From Methylobacterium gossipiicola (GTDB lineage: Bacteria > Pseudomonadota > Alphaproteobacteria > Rhizobiales > Beijerinckiaceae), in contig NZ_FOPM01000004.1 in the NCBI RefSeq assembly GCF_900113485.1, forward strand, positions 119,140-183,139: a DNA stretch of 64,000 nucleotides, written 5' to 3'. Below are positions 48,069-57,156 of the stretch, one piece after another (positions within the stretch are counted from its first letter, which is position 1; each line of letters starts with the position of its first letter). The translations under genes and the position numbers were made by a program. The notes below the pieces were generated by a model, which saw only the letters and a list, made by a program, of their open reading frames with translations, searched no databases and was not told the origin of the DNA.

Positions 48069-49247
48069 ATGGACCTGATCTGGCTCTCGCACCTGCTGTT
48101 GCTGCTCGCGCTGGCGGGCTGCGCCTACGGCCTCGTCGCGGCGACCCTGGCCGGCCGCTTCGCCCGGAGCCCGGCGCCGATCCTCGCGGGTACGGCACCG
48201 TCGGTGACGATCCTCAAGCCGCTCTGCGGCATGGAGCCGAACCTTTACGAGAACCTCGAGACATTCTGCCAGCAGACCTATTCCGGTCCCGTGCAGATCG
48301 TGTTCGGTGTTCAGAACGCCGCCGATCCGGCGATCGCCGTCGTGCATCGTCTCGCGAAAGCTTATCCGGCCCTGCGCCTCGACCTCGTGGTCGATGCCCG
48401 CCAGCACGGCTCCAACCGCAAGGTCTCGAACCTTATCAACATGTCGGCCGCCATCGCCCACGACGTCGTGGTCCTGGCCGATAGCGATATGGTGGTGAAG
48501 CCGGATTACCTCGCCCGCGTCGTCGCCGAGTTGAGCCAGCCCGGCGTCAACGGCGTCACCTGCCTGTACCACGGCGTGCCGGCCCATCGCGGCATCTGGG
48601 CCCACCTCTCGGCGCTGGCCATCGACGTGCAATTCTTGCCCAACGTCGTGATGGGAACCGCCCTGGGGCTCGCCAAGCCCTGCTTCGGCTCGACCATCGC
48701 CTTCACGGCGCAGGCCCTGACCGAGATCGGAGGCTTCGAAGCCTTCCGGGACGATCTCGCCGACGACTACGCCATCGGTGAAGCCCTCCGGGCCAAGGGC
48801 GGACTCGTGGCGATCCCGACCTTCACCATCGGGCACACCTGCGTGGATACGGACCTGTCAGGCCTGTGGAGCCACGAACTGCGCTGGAACCGCACCATCC
48901 GCAACGTCGATCCGGCGGGTTATGCCGGCTCCCTGGTGACCCACGCCTTCCCGCTCGCCCTCATCGGCGCCCTGATCCCCGGTGCCGGCGAGACCGGCCT
49001 CGCGGTGGCGGCCTTCGCCCTGGCCTGCCGCATCATCCTGTGCCTGCGCCTGGAGCGGGCCTTCGGCCTCGCGCCGCACCCGTATTGGCTGTTGCCGATT
49101 CGCGACATCCTCTCGTTCATGAACTTCTCCTGGAGCTTCGTCTCCGGTGCGGTGACATGGAAGGGCCACGATTATCGGGTGGTTGCGGATGGCACATTGA
49201 TCCCCGAGCGAAGCCTCGGCCACGATGCTGGCGCATCCTCGCTCTGA
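48069..49247 (+). CDS. hpnI: Hopanoid glycosyltransferase HpnI
   Basis: Attaches N-acetylglucosamine to bacteriohopanetetrol, first step of the cyclitol-ether head group. The 392-residue protein has an N-terminal membrane anchor, a GT2/GT21-like domain with ILKPLCGMEPNLYENLETF, the DxD in LADSDMVV, the acid DDYAIGE and HELRWNRTIR (ceramide-glucosyltransferase-like RW motif), then C-terminal membrane helices. The function is from work on Burkholderia HpnI. It is followed by hpnJ after 57 bases. Confidence 0.92.
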   Translation: MDLIWLSHLLLLLALAGCAYGLVAATLAGRFARSPAPILAGTAPSVTILKPLCGMEPNLYENLETFCQQTYSGPVQIVFGVQNAADPAIAVVHRLAKAYPALRLDLVVDARQHGSNRKVSNLINMSAAIAHDVVVLADSDMVVKPDYLARVVAELSQPGVNGVTCLYHGVPAHRGIWAHLSALAIDVQFLPNVVMGTALGLAKPCFGSTIAFTAQALTEIGGFEAFRDDLADDYAIGEALRAKGGLVAIPTFTIGHTCVDTDLSGLWSHELRWNRTIRNVDPAGYAGSLVTHAFPLALIGALIPGAGETGLAVAAFALACRIILCLRLERAFGLAPHPYWLLPIRDILSFMNFSWSFVSGAVTWKGHDYRVVADGTLIPERSLGHDAGASSL

Positions 49248-49304
49248 TCTTCGCTTTTAGCGTCTCGCCCGCCCCCTTCTCTTCTCGCTGAGGCCTTGAA
49301 CCCC

Positions 49305-50738
49305 ATGCGCACCCTCTTCCTGCAGGCCCCTACCTTCGACGGCTTCGACGGCGGCGCCGGCTCCCGCTACCAGGCCAAGCGCGAGATCAAGTCGTTCTGG
49401 TACCCGACCTGGCTCGCCCAGCCGGCCGCCCTGGTGCCGAACTCGAAGCTCATCGACGCTCCGCCCCACAACATCAAGCTCGAAGAGATCGTGGCCCAGG
49501 CGAACGATTTCGACCTCGTGGTGCTCCACACCTCGGTGCCGTCGTTCAAATCCGACGTGAAGACCGTCGAGGCGCTGAAGGCCGCCAACCCGAAGCTCAT
49601 CGCGGGCCTCATCGGCGCCAAGGTCGCCGTCGACGCGGAAGGTTCCATGGCGCAGGCGCCCTGCATCGACTTCTGCGCCCGGAATGAATTCGACTTCACC
49701 GTCAAGGACGTCGCCGACGGCGTTCCCATGTCCGAGATCAAGGGCCTGTCCTACCGGGATTCCAACGGTGTCGTGATCCACAATCCGGATCGCGAGATCA
49801 TGACCGATATGGATCAGCTTCCCTTCGTCACGAGCGTGTATAAGCGCGACCTCGAAATGGAGAAGTACTTCATCGGCTACCTCAAGCACCCGTACATCTC
49901 GTTCTATTCGGGGCGGGGCTGCAAGAGCCGCTGCACCTTCTGCCTGTGGCCGCAGACCGTGGGTGGCCACACCTATCGCACCCGCTCGGTCGCGCACGTG
50001 ATTGAGGAGATCAAGTACTGCCTGAAAGAATTTCCGCAGACGAAAGAGTTCTTCTTCGACGACGACACCTTCACGGACAACCTGCCGCGCGCCGAGGAGA
50101 TCGCCCGCGAACTCGGCAAGCTCGGCGTGACCTGGTCGTGCAACGCCAAGGCCAACGTGCCGCGTGAGACCCTGAAGGTCTTGAAGGAGAACGGCCTGCG
50201 CCTGCTCCTCGTCGGTTACGAATCAGGCAACCAGCAGATCCTGAACAACATCAAGAAGGGTATGCGCGTCGAGGTGGCCGAGCGGTTCACCAAGGATTGC
50301 CACGACCTCGGCATCGCCATCCACGGCACCTTCATCGTCGGCCTGCCGGGCGAGACCAAGGAGACGATCCAGGAGACCATCGCCTTCGCCAAGCGGATCA
50401 ACCCCCACACCATCCAGGTGTCGCTGGCGGCGCCCTATCCGGGCACGTTCCTGTACAAGCAGGCGGTCGAGAACGGCTGGCTCGACGTCGAGAATGCCGA
50501 ACTCGTCGACGAGAACGGCGTGCAGATCGCCCCGCTGCATTATCCGCACCTGTCGCATTCGGAAATCTTCAGCGCGGTCGAGGAGTTCTACAAGAAGTTC
50601 TACTTCCGGGCTCCGAAGATCGCTTCCATCGTCTCCGAAATGGTGCGCTCGCCCGACATGATGAAGCGGCGCCTGCGCGAGGGCGTGGAGTTCTACCGCT
50701 TCCTCAAGGAGCGTCAGGGCACCGCCAAGGCCGCCTGA
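49305..50738 (+). CDS. hpnJ: Radical SAM protein HpnJ
   Basis: In the described pathway, HpnJ contracts the glucosamine ring of bacteriohopanetetrol-glucosamine to the aminocyclitol ether. The 477-residue protein has a B12-binding-like N-terminal domain (about 1-150) and a radical SAM core with C206-x3-C210-x2-C213 in GRGCKSRCTFCLW, followed by EFFFDDDTFTDN and GTFIVGLPGETKE. I start at the ATG at 49305 (MRTLFLQAPTF); a TTG at 49296 would add three residues. A terminator follows. Confidence 0.94.
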   Translation: MRTLFLQAPTFDGFDGGAGSRYQAKREIKSFWYPTWLAQPAALVPNSKLIDAPPHNIKLEEIVAQANDFDLVVLHTSVPSFKSDVKTVEALKAANPKLIAGLIGAKVAVDAEGSMAQAPCIDFCARNEFDFTVKDVADGVPMSEIKGLSYRDSNGVVIHNPDREIMTDMDQLPFVTSVYKRDLEMEKYFIGYLKHPYISFYSGRGCKSRCTFCLWPQTVGGHTYRTRSVAHVIEEIKYCLKEFPQTKEFFFDDDTFTDNLPRAEEIARELGKLGVTWSCNAKANVPRETLKVLKENGLRLLLVGYESGNQQILNNIKKGMRVEVAERFTKDCHDLGIAIHGTFIVGLPGETKETIQETIAFAKRINPHTIQVSLAAPYPGTFLYKQAVENGWLDVENAELVDENGVQIAPLHYPHLSHSEIFSAVEEFYKKFYFRAPKIASIVSEMVRSPDMMKRRLREGVEFYRFLKERQGTAKAA

Positions 50739-50762
50739 GGCCCTTTCATCTCATCATAAGTG

Positions 50763-50790
50763 CGGCCGGGCCCGAACGCCCGGCCGTTTT
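50763..50790 (+). terminator. Rho-independent terminator after hpnJ
   Basis: CGGCCGGGC (50763-50771) pairs with GCCCGGCCG (50778-50786), loop of six, then TTTT. It lies between hpnJ and hpnK, so hpnK may be expressed partly on its own or by read-through. Confidence 0.8.
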
Positions 50791-50835
50791 GCGTTCTGCC
50801 GGGCTCCTTCCGGCATCAGACGACGGAGGACGCGC

Positions 50836-51678
50836 GTGAAACGGCTGGTGGTGACGGCGGACGATTTCGGTCTCAGCCTCGCGGTCAACGAGGCCGTCGA
50901 AGCGGCGCACCGGGAGGGGATTCTCACGGCCGCGAGCCTGATGGTCTCCGCTCCCGCCGCCGCCGATGCCGTGGCACGGGCCAAGCGCCTGCCATCCCTG
51001 CGGGTCGGCCTCCACCTCGTCATGGTCGAAGCGTGGCCGACGCTGCCGGCCGCCGAGCTACCCGACCTCGTCGGTGCGGACGGCCTGATCCGCAGCGACA
51101 TGGGCCGGCTCGGCCTGGACCTCGCGATGAAGCCGACGGCGCGGCACCAGCTCGCCGCCGAGATCATCGCGCAGTTCGAAGCCTACCGGGCGACGGGCCT
51201 CGCCCTCGACCACGTCAACGCCCATAAGCATTTTCACGTGCATCCGCTCATCGCCGGTGCCGTCCTGTCCATCGGCCGTCGCTACGGGATGCGAGCCTTG
51301 CGTGTCCCGCGCGAGCCCCGCGCCGTCCTGCGCGCCGCCGAGGCGGGAGCCGCGCCGAAGCCGGCCCTCGACAGTGCCCCCTGGGCCGCCCTGCTGGCCG
51401 TGCGGGCCCGACGGGCCGGGCTGCTGATCCCCGACCGGACCCTCGGACTCGCCTGGTCCGGGGCAATGACGCCGGCCCGTGTCGCGGGCCTGGTGAAGCA
51501 CCTGCCGAAGGGTCTGACGGAACTCTACACCCATCCGGCCACGGGCGGCGGGTTCCCCGGTGAAGCACCCGGTTACGCCTATGCGGCCGAACGCGACGCC
51601 TTGATCGCCCCCGCCACCCTCGCCGCCTTCAAGGCATCGGGGGCGATTCGTGGGGGCTTTTCGGATTTCGCGGACTGA
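50836..51678 (+). CDS. hpnK: Hopanoid deacetylase HpnK (YdjC/ChbG-like)
   Basis: Removes the acetyl group from bacteriohopanetetrol-N-acetylglucosamine to give the free amine. The 280-residue protein is YdjC/ChbG-like: metal-binding D9-D10 in VTADDFGLS, a His in RVGLHLVM, and the pair of His in HVNAHKHFHVHP. The GTG start at 50836 follows GGAGG at five bases. Without this step there would be no amine for ring contraction or amidination. It converges with hpnN, with a very long inverted repeat between. Confidence 0.93.
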   Translation: MKRLVVTADDFGLSLAVNEAVEAAHREGILTAASLMVSAPAAADAVARAKRLPSLRVGLHLVMVEAWPTLPAAELPDLVGADGLIRSDMGRLGLDLAMKPTARHQLAAEIIAQFEAYRATGLALDHVNAHKHFHVHPLIAGAVLSIGRRYGMRALRVPREPRAVLRAAEAGAAPKPALDSAPWAALLAVRARRAGLLIPDRTLGLAWSGAMTPARVAGLVKHLPKGLTELYTHPATGGGFPGEAPGYAYAAERDALIAPATLAAFKASGAIRGGFSDFAD

Positions 51679-51770
51679 ACACTCTTCGGGTCCCTGTCCC
51701 GCAGAGCTGAAAAACGGATGCTCCGATAGGGCTTGATCTGACCGGTCCCCGATCCTCTCCCTTCGCGCAA

Positions 51771-51820
51771 GCCGAACGCAGAACGGGCGCGGATGTCTCC
51801 GCGCCCGTTCTGCGTTCGGC
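51771..51820. terminator. 23-base perfect inverted repeat between convergent hpnK and hpnN
   Basis: The arms 51771-51793 and 51798-51820 are fully complementary, separated by a four-base loop TGTC. It lies 92 bases after hpnK and 14 before the hpnN stop, as a bidirectional terminator would. Neither side has a T-run; the long stem compensates. Confidence 0.75.
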
Positions 51821-51834
51821 GGGAGCGATCCAGC

Positions 51835-54498
51835 CTATTTCACCGCGATCGCTTCAGGCGATCGCTTGGCCGCGAGGTCCGGCGGTACGGCACCGTCCCC
51901 TTCGGGGCGCTTCGGATCGGGCTGCTTCGGCGGCGGACCGAGGAAGGCCGGCACCACGAAGAACGCCGCCACCAGGGTGAAGAACAGCGACAGGGCGAGG
52001 AGCTTGCCCATGCTGGCGGTGCCGGGATGACTCGACAGTACGAGGGAGCCGAACGCGGTCCCGGTGGTGAGGGCGGAAAAGAAGATCGCCCGGGTCAGGC
52101 TGGAGGCCAGCATGTCGACCACGCCCGCCCGCCACGCAATCACGTAGTAGATGTGGAAGGCCACGCCCACGGCGAGCATCAACGGCATGGCGATGATGTT
52201 GGCGAAGTTGAGCGGCATACCGACGAGGTGAAGCGCCATCAGGGTCCAAAGGGTGGCGAGCACCAGGGGCCCGAGGGTCATCGCCACATCCCAGGGTTTG
52301 CGCAGGGCCACCGACAGGATGACGAAGATCAGCACCAGGGCGGTGAGGGCCGCCTGCACGAAGGCACCCAGGATGGTGTAGCTCGACGAGGTGGTGGCGA
52401 TGGGCGCGCCCGTGGCATGCGGCGCCACGGTCTGCACCTCCTTGGCGAAGCTGCGCAGCACCGTGTTGTCGTTGGAATTGCCCTTCGGATGCACCTCGAT
52501 GCGCGCCCGACCGTCGGCGGCGACCCATTCGGCCTTCAGCTTCGGCGGCAGGTTGGCCAGGGTGATCTTCTGCGGGCTCAGCAGATCGCGCAGGCGCGTC
52601 AGCAGGGTCTTGAGGTCCGTCGTCAAGGCAACGCTCGCGGCCTCGCGGATGGCGACGGGCGCCGTCGCGAGGGCATCGAGGGTGCCGGCCAGGGCGATGG
52701 CCGGCTTCGCGGCCGCGGCACCGTTCAGGGTCCGTAGGGCTGCGGCCGTGTCCTTGATCGCCTTCACGTTCTCCGCATCCGTGGGAGGCGGGGGCTTGCG
52801 GCTCGGATTGAGGATCGGGCCGAGGAGTTGGGCCGTGTCGGCGATGATCGCGAGCTTCTGATCCTGATCCGGCGGCACGAAGGTGTCGATGTCGATGATT
52901 TCGGCGACGGCGGACAGCTTCGTCAGCTTGTCGGCCAGCGCCGGCACCGCTTCGACGGAGGGCGCTAGGACTTCGATGACGTTCGGGCTCGTCTCCGGGT
53001 CCTTGGTCAGGTCGAGATAGGTCGCGATCGATTCCACCTTCGGGCTGCGCAGGTGCATCGGGTTGGAATCGAACGGCAGCTTGAACAGCAGGGGGATGCC
53101 CGCCACCGTGATGAGCGCGACGGCGATGAGCACGGGCTTGCGATGCTCGATGATCCACTCATCGACACCCGCCATCCAAGTGGTCTCGACGGCCTTCGCT
53201 TCCATCTTCGGCTTGAACACCGCGATGAGCGCCGGCAGCAGGGTGAGCGAGAACAGGTAGGCCACGATCATGCCGACGCCGGCGATGAGGCCGAGTTCGG
53301 ACACGCCCCGGAACGCCGTGGGCAGGAAGGCGAAGAAACCGGCGATCAGCGAGATGGCGGCGAGGGTCAGGGACCAGCCGACCCCGCGCGCGGCGGCGCG
53401 CAGGGCGGACGGCAGATCCGGCTGCTCGAATCGATCGGCGCGGTATCGCACCGCGAACTGGATGCCGAAATCGATGCCGAGTCCCACGAACAGGGCCGCG
53501 AAGGCGACGGAAATGGGATTCAGTTCACCCACCATCAGGAGTCCGATGGCCGCCGTCACCGTCAGGCCCGCGAAGGTGGTCAGGAGCACAGCGCCGACCA
53601 GGGAGGCCGAGCGCACGGCGAGCCAGACGAACAGCACGATCGCGCCGGTGGTGATGCTGTAGTTCAGGCCCGCATCCTCCGCGAGGGTCGCGAACTCGTC
53701 GTCGGCCACGGCCACGGGACCGGTGAGGCGCATGCGCACGCCGCTGTCGCCCTTGTAGTCGCCGTTGGTGATCTTCAGGCCGTCGGCGACCTGGCGCACC
53801 ACCGCCGTCGCCATGGCCCCGGGCTGGAGGGCGTTGTAGTCCAGCACCGGCTGAATCATCACGAACTTGCGAAGATCCGTGCTCTTCAGCTTGCCATTCG
53901 ACAGGAGCGTCTGCCACGAGAGGCGGGCCGGCTCGCCGGCGAGAACCTTGCGCAGGGTCTCGTCGATCTGGCTCATCGGCCGATCGAGGTCCTCGAGCTT
54001 CGCATCGCCGCTCTTGACGCCCCGGGCGCCGAGGCCGAGGACCCGCATGACACCGCGCAGGGACGGGTCGGCGGCCAGCGGGCCGAGGAGCCCCTGCTGC
54101 TGCACGAGCTGTTCCGTGGTCTTGGTCAGCTCCGGCGGCGACAGCAGAAGGAAGCCGTTCTTCTCGAAGAACGGTCCGCCATCCGGGCGATAGACGGTCT
54201 CGATGGCGTCCTTGCGTTCGGCCAGGGCCTTGGCAAGGTTGGCGGCGGCTTCTTCGGCCTCCTCCGGAGTCTGGCCGTCGATCACGGCCACGAGGGTTCC
54301 GGTCCGCTGCGGAAACGCCTTCTCGTAGGCGATCTCGTCCTGGCGCCAGGGCACGTCCTTGTCGATGAGCCGTTCCACATCGGTGTTGATGCGGAACAGG
54401 TGCGCGGCCATGCCGGCGCTCACGACGGTGGCGAGGGCGACCAGGGCTATGACCAGCCAGCGGCGCTGGACGGAAAACGCGACGATCCGTTCGATCAC
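51835..54498 (-). CDS. hpnN: Hopanoid transporter HpnN (RND/MMPL family)
   Basis: Moves hopanoids from the inner to the outer membrane. The 887-residue protein has an N-terminal helix (RRWLVIALVALATVVSAGM), a large periplasmic domain, a five-to-six-helix bundle with GLGIDFGIQFAVRYR, then a second periplasmic domain and a second bundle with VGVAFHIYYVIAWRAG: the RND duplicate structure. The first bundle contains the usual Asp (GLGID) for proton coupling; the second has a His in its place (VGVAFH). The GTG at 54498 follows AGGA; the frame is open to 54741 with unconvincing content. Confidence 0.94.
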   Translation of the reverse strand: MIERIVAFSVQRRWLVIALVALATVVSAGMAAHLFRINTDVERLIDKDVPWRQDEIAYEKAFPQRTGTLVAVIDGQTPEEAEEAAANLAKALAERKDAIETVYRPDGGPFFEKNGFLLLSPPELTKTTEQLVQQQGLLGPLAADPSLRGVMRVLGLGARGVKSGDAKLEDLDRPMSQIDETLRKVLAGEPARLSWQTLLSNGKLKSTDLRKFVMIQPVLDYNALQPGAMATAVVRQVADGLKITNGDYKGDSGVRMRLTGPVAVADDEFATLAEDAGLNYSITTGAIVLFVWLAVRSASLVGAVLLTTFAGLTVTAAIGLLMVGELNPISVAFAALFVGLGIDFGIQFAVRYRADRFEQPDLPSALRAAARGVGWSLTLAAISLIAGFFAFLPTAFRGVSELGLIAGVGMIVAYLFSLTLLPALIAVFKPKMEAKAVETTWMAGVDEWIIEHRKPVLIAVALITVAGIPLLFKLPFDSNPMHLRSPKVESIATYLDLTKDPETSPNVIEVLAPSVEAVPALADKLTKLSAVAEIIDIDTFVPPDQDQKLAIIADTAQLLGPILNPSRKPPPPTDAENVKAIKDTAAALRTLNGAAAAKPAIALAGTLDALATAPVAIREAASVALTTDLKTLLTRLRDLLSPQKITLANLPPKLKAEWVAADGRARIEVHPKGNSNDNTVLRSFAKEVQTVAPHATGAPIATTSSSYTILGAFVQAALTALVLIFVILSVALRKPWDVAMTLGPLVLATLWTLMALHLVGMPLNFANIIAMPLMLAVGVAFHIYYVIAWRAGVVDMLASSLTRAIFFSALTTGTAFGSLVLSSHPGTASMGKLLALSLFFTLVAAFFVVPAFLGPPPKQPDPKRPEGDGAVPPDLAAKRSPEAIAVK

Positions 54499-55132
54499 GG
54501 GTATCCTGCCTGCTTGTGCGATGTGATCCGGTCGAGCTCGGCCAGGTCCGGGACCACCGAACGACGGGCCGGACCGTGCGGATCGCTCCGAATCCGCCTC
54601 TGCGGTCTCACCTGTCGCCACGATCCACGAATGCGAGGCTCCATCCGGCAGAGGGCGGCGGCTCGACTCGACGCAGCGAGACGATGCACGACGGACCATC
54701 GTTCCATGGGGCTCAGTAAGGGGCCTGCGTCCGGAATGCAACGAGAGGCGGTTTTTTCCTGGGCACGACGTCGTCCGATGCCATTTCGCAGTGCGTCACG
54801 GCCCGAGGACCTTGACGGCAAGCCGGTCGACCCCGGCACGGCTCGGCCTTAGGAAAAAGCGCCGATCAGCCCGGCCGCCCCAGAAAACCCACGATCCTGG
54901 GTCTTCATGTTCCGATCCGATGGTGCGGACGCTTGTCCGCACCGCTCGCGACCTGACTCGAATCCGCGCGACGATGGCCCTGTGGCCGGATTATCCCACG
55001 GCCCCGGAAATGCGCATATCCTCGGATCGTTGAGCCGCGTTTCGGAGCGGTTCCAATCTAGGTCGCTGGAATTTCGATTTTTTTCACGCTAAGCAGCCCG
55101 ATACGTCGGGGCCAGCAACAAGGAGCCACGTC
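54499..55132. promoter_or_regulatory. Divergent gap between hpnN and hpnH
   Basis: 634 bases with no gene I support; short frames on both strands are low-complexity shadows. The last 80 bases before hpnH are AT-rich (a T-run at about 55077-55083) and the hpnH ribosome site AAGGAG lies near 55120. Both divergent promoters should be here. A small RNA cannot be ruled out or shown from sequence. Confidence 0.45.
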
Positions 55133-56296
55133 TTGGGTATTCCCCTTCGGTACGTCGCGAAGATTGGCGGCTACATCCTGAAACAGCACCTCACCGGTCG
55201 CAAGCGCTACCCGCTCGTGATGATGATGGAACCGCTGTTCCGCTGCAATCTCGCCTGCGCCGGATGTGGCAAGATCGATTATCCGGACGAGATTCTCAAC
55301 AAGCGTCTGCCGGTGGCTGACGCCCTCGAATCCGTGCGCGAGTGCGGTGCACCGGTGGTCGTGATCGCCGGCGGTGAGCCACTGCTGCACAAGGACCTGC
55401 CGCAGATCGTCGAGGGCATCATCGCCCAGAAGAAGTTCGCGATCGTGTGCACGAACGCGCTGCTCCTCGAGAAGAAGATCAAGGAGTACAAGCCGAGCCC
55501 GTACTTCACCTGGTCGATCCACCTCGACGGCGACAAGGAGATGCACGATAACTCCGTTTGCCAGCGTGGCGTCTACGACAAGGCCGTGGCCGCCATCGCC
55601 AAGGCGAAGGAGATGGGCTTTAGGGTCACCATCAACTGCACGTTCTTCAACAACTCCTCCGCCGACAAGATCGCCGATTTCTTCGATTCGGTGACCCGCA
55701 TGGGCATCGACGGCATCACGGTGTCGCCGGGTTATGCCTACGAGCGCGCGCCCGATCAGCAGCATTTCCTCAACCGCAAGGCGACGAAGGAGCTGTTCCG
55801 CGGCGTGTTCCGCCACGGCAAGGAGAAGGGCCGCGAGAAGTGGACCTTCCAGCAGTCGAGCCTGTTCCTCGACTTCCTGGCCGGCAACCAGACCTACCAC
55901 TGCACCCCGTGGGGCAACCCGACCCGGACGGTGTTTGGCTGGCAGAAGCCCTGCTACCTCCTGGGTGAAGGCTACGCCGCCACCTTCAAGGAGCTGATGG
56001 AGGAGACCGACTGGGATTCCTACGGCACCGGCAACTACGAGAAGTGCGCCGACTGCATGGTCCATTCGGGCTACGAGGCGTCCTCGGTGGTCGATTCCGT
56101 GCGTAAGCCCTGGAAGCCGCTGATCCATGCCATCACGGGCATCAAGACCGAGGGCGCCATGGCTCCGGAGATCAGCCTCGACAAGCAGCGTCCGGCCGAG
56201 TTCGTGTTCTCGCGCAACGTCGCGCAGAAGCTTTCCGAGATCAAAGCTTCGGGCGTCGACACGAAGCAGGAAGCGCGCAAGCGCACGGCGGCCTGA
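55133..56296 (+). CDS. hpnH: Adenosylhopane synthase HpnH (radical SAM)
   Basis: Adds a 5'-deoxyadenosyl group to hopene (diploptene) to give adenosylhopane, entry to extended hopanoids. The 387-residue protein has C38-x3-C42-x2-C45 in FRCNLACAGCGK, the SAM-binding GGEPLLH and a C-terminal Cys-rich segment with EKCADCMVHSGY. It starts with TTG at 55133 behind AAGGAG; no ATG lies at a suitable place upstream. It is alone on the plus strand between hpnN and hpnG. Confidence 0.95.
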   Translation: MGIPLRYVAKIGGYILKQHLTGRKRYPLVMMMEPLFRCNLACAGCGKIDYPDEILNKRLPVADALESVRECGAPVVVIAGGEPLLHKDLPQIVEGIIAQKKFAIVCTNALLLEKKIKEYKPSPYFTWSIHLDGDKEMHDNSVCQRGVYDKAVAAIAKAKEMGFRVTINCTFFNNSSADKIADFFDSVTRMGIDGITVSPGYAYERAPDQQHFLNRKATKELFRGVFRHGKEKGREKWTFQQSSLFLDFLAGNQTYHCTPWGNPTRTVFGWQKPCYLLGEGYAATFKELMEETDWDSYGTGNYEKCADCMVHSGYEASSVVDSVRKPWKPLIHAITGIKTEGAMAPEISLDKQRPAEFVFSRNVAQKLSEIKASGVDTKQEARKRTAA

Positions 56297-56338
56297 TCCG
56301 CTTTCGGCGCCGGCCTGTCCGGTGCCGCACGTCCCGAT

Positions 56339-56381
56339 ACGAAAAGCCCCGCGCCACATTCCGTGACGCGGGGCTTTTCGT
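56339..56381. terminator. Bidirectional terminator between hpnH and hpnG
   Basis: ACGAAAAGCCCCGCG (56339-56353) pairs with CGCGGGGCTTTTCGT (56367-56381), loop of 13. It separates the two converging genes. Confidence 0.85.
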
Positions 56382-56399
56382 CGGTTTTGTTGCCATCCA

Positions 56400-57074
56400 T
56401 TACGGAACACCGAGGCCCGGGCCGAGGAGGGGCCGGCATCGCGTCAGAGTCGCGAAGGCGCGCCCCGAATCGCGGGCGAGATGCATGAGCGGTCCGATCC
56501 GGCGCGGATCGCGCAGGAGGGCGGTGAGCACCGCCACGATATCAGGCTCCCCGTTGGGTTTGAGCGCCTGCGCCGCGAAGGCTGGAATCGCCCGGTCGGC
56601 CGAATCGCACACGACCCGAAGCGCCGCGAATGGCAGGCCGTGCCGCGCCGCGAAGTCAGCGGCGACATGAGATTCCATATCGACCGCGGCGGCCCCCGTT
56701 CGGGCATGAAGGCTCGCCTTGTCGGCCACTGTCAGAACAGCAGCTTCGACGCCCGCGACGGTCGCGCGACGGGCAAAGCCGCCGAGATCGGCGAGCCGGG
56801 TCATCAGGGCCTCGACGAGGGCGGGATCGGCCGGATGGCGCCGCTCTCCGGCGACGATTTCCGAGGCGATGACGACGTCACCCGCCGCGAGATCGGGCGC
56901 AAGACCACCCGCGATGCCGATGCTCACCACCGCGCGGCAGGCTGGTGGATCGCGTGTCTCGAGGAGGGTGCGCAAACGCTGCGGATCACCGCCGGCCCCG
57001 ATGGCCGCGACGCCCGGCCCAGCGGCGAGGCGCGCCTCCTTGGCGAGACCGGTGACGGCGAGGACGGGGAGCAT
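56400..57074 (-). CDS. hpnG: Adenosylhopane nucleosidase/phosphorylase HpnG
   Basis: Removes adenine from adenosylhopane to give ribosylhopane or its phosphate. The 224-residue protein is of the nucleoside phosphorylase/MTA-nucleosidase fold, with VLAVTGLAKEARLA at the start, SIGIAGGLAPDLAAGDVVI for the phosphate/ribose loop, and VDMESHVAADFA as the ribose-binding Glu segment, ending with CDSADRA for the catalytic Asp. I start at the ATG at 57074; the open frame reaches 57551 over the shc end without coding character. Last gene of the hpnA-C-D-E-shc-hpnG run. Confidence 0.92.
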   Translation of the reverse strand: MLPVLAVTGLAKEARLAAGPGVAAIGAGGDPQRLRTLLETRDPPACRAVVSIGIAGGLAPDLAAGDVVIASEIVAGERRHPADPALVEALMTRLADLGGFARRATVAGVEAAVLTVADKASLHARTGAAAVDMESHVAADFAARHGLPFAALRVVCDSADRAIPAFAAQALKPNGEPDIVAVLTALLRDPRRIGPLMHLARDSGRAFATLTRCRPLLGPGLGVP

Positions 57075-57156
57075 GGACGATCCGCGAGACGAGGGACTCC
57101 CCTCGAGTAGGGGAGAGCGGCCCACAAAATAGGCGAGCGGGCCGAGAGGTCGCGTT

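Noticed and set aside
54516..55092. Short plus-strand frames between hpnN and hpnH
   Set aside because: No ribosome sites and no recognisable protein features; more likely promoter DNA.
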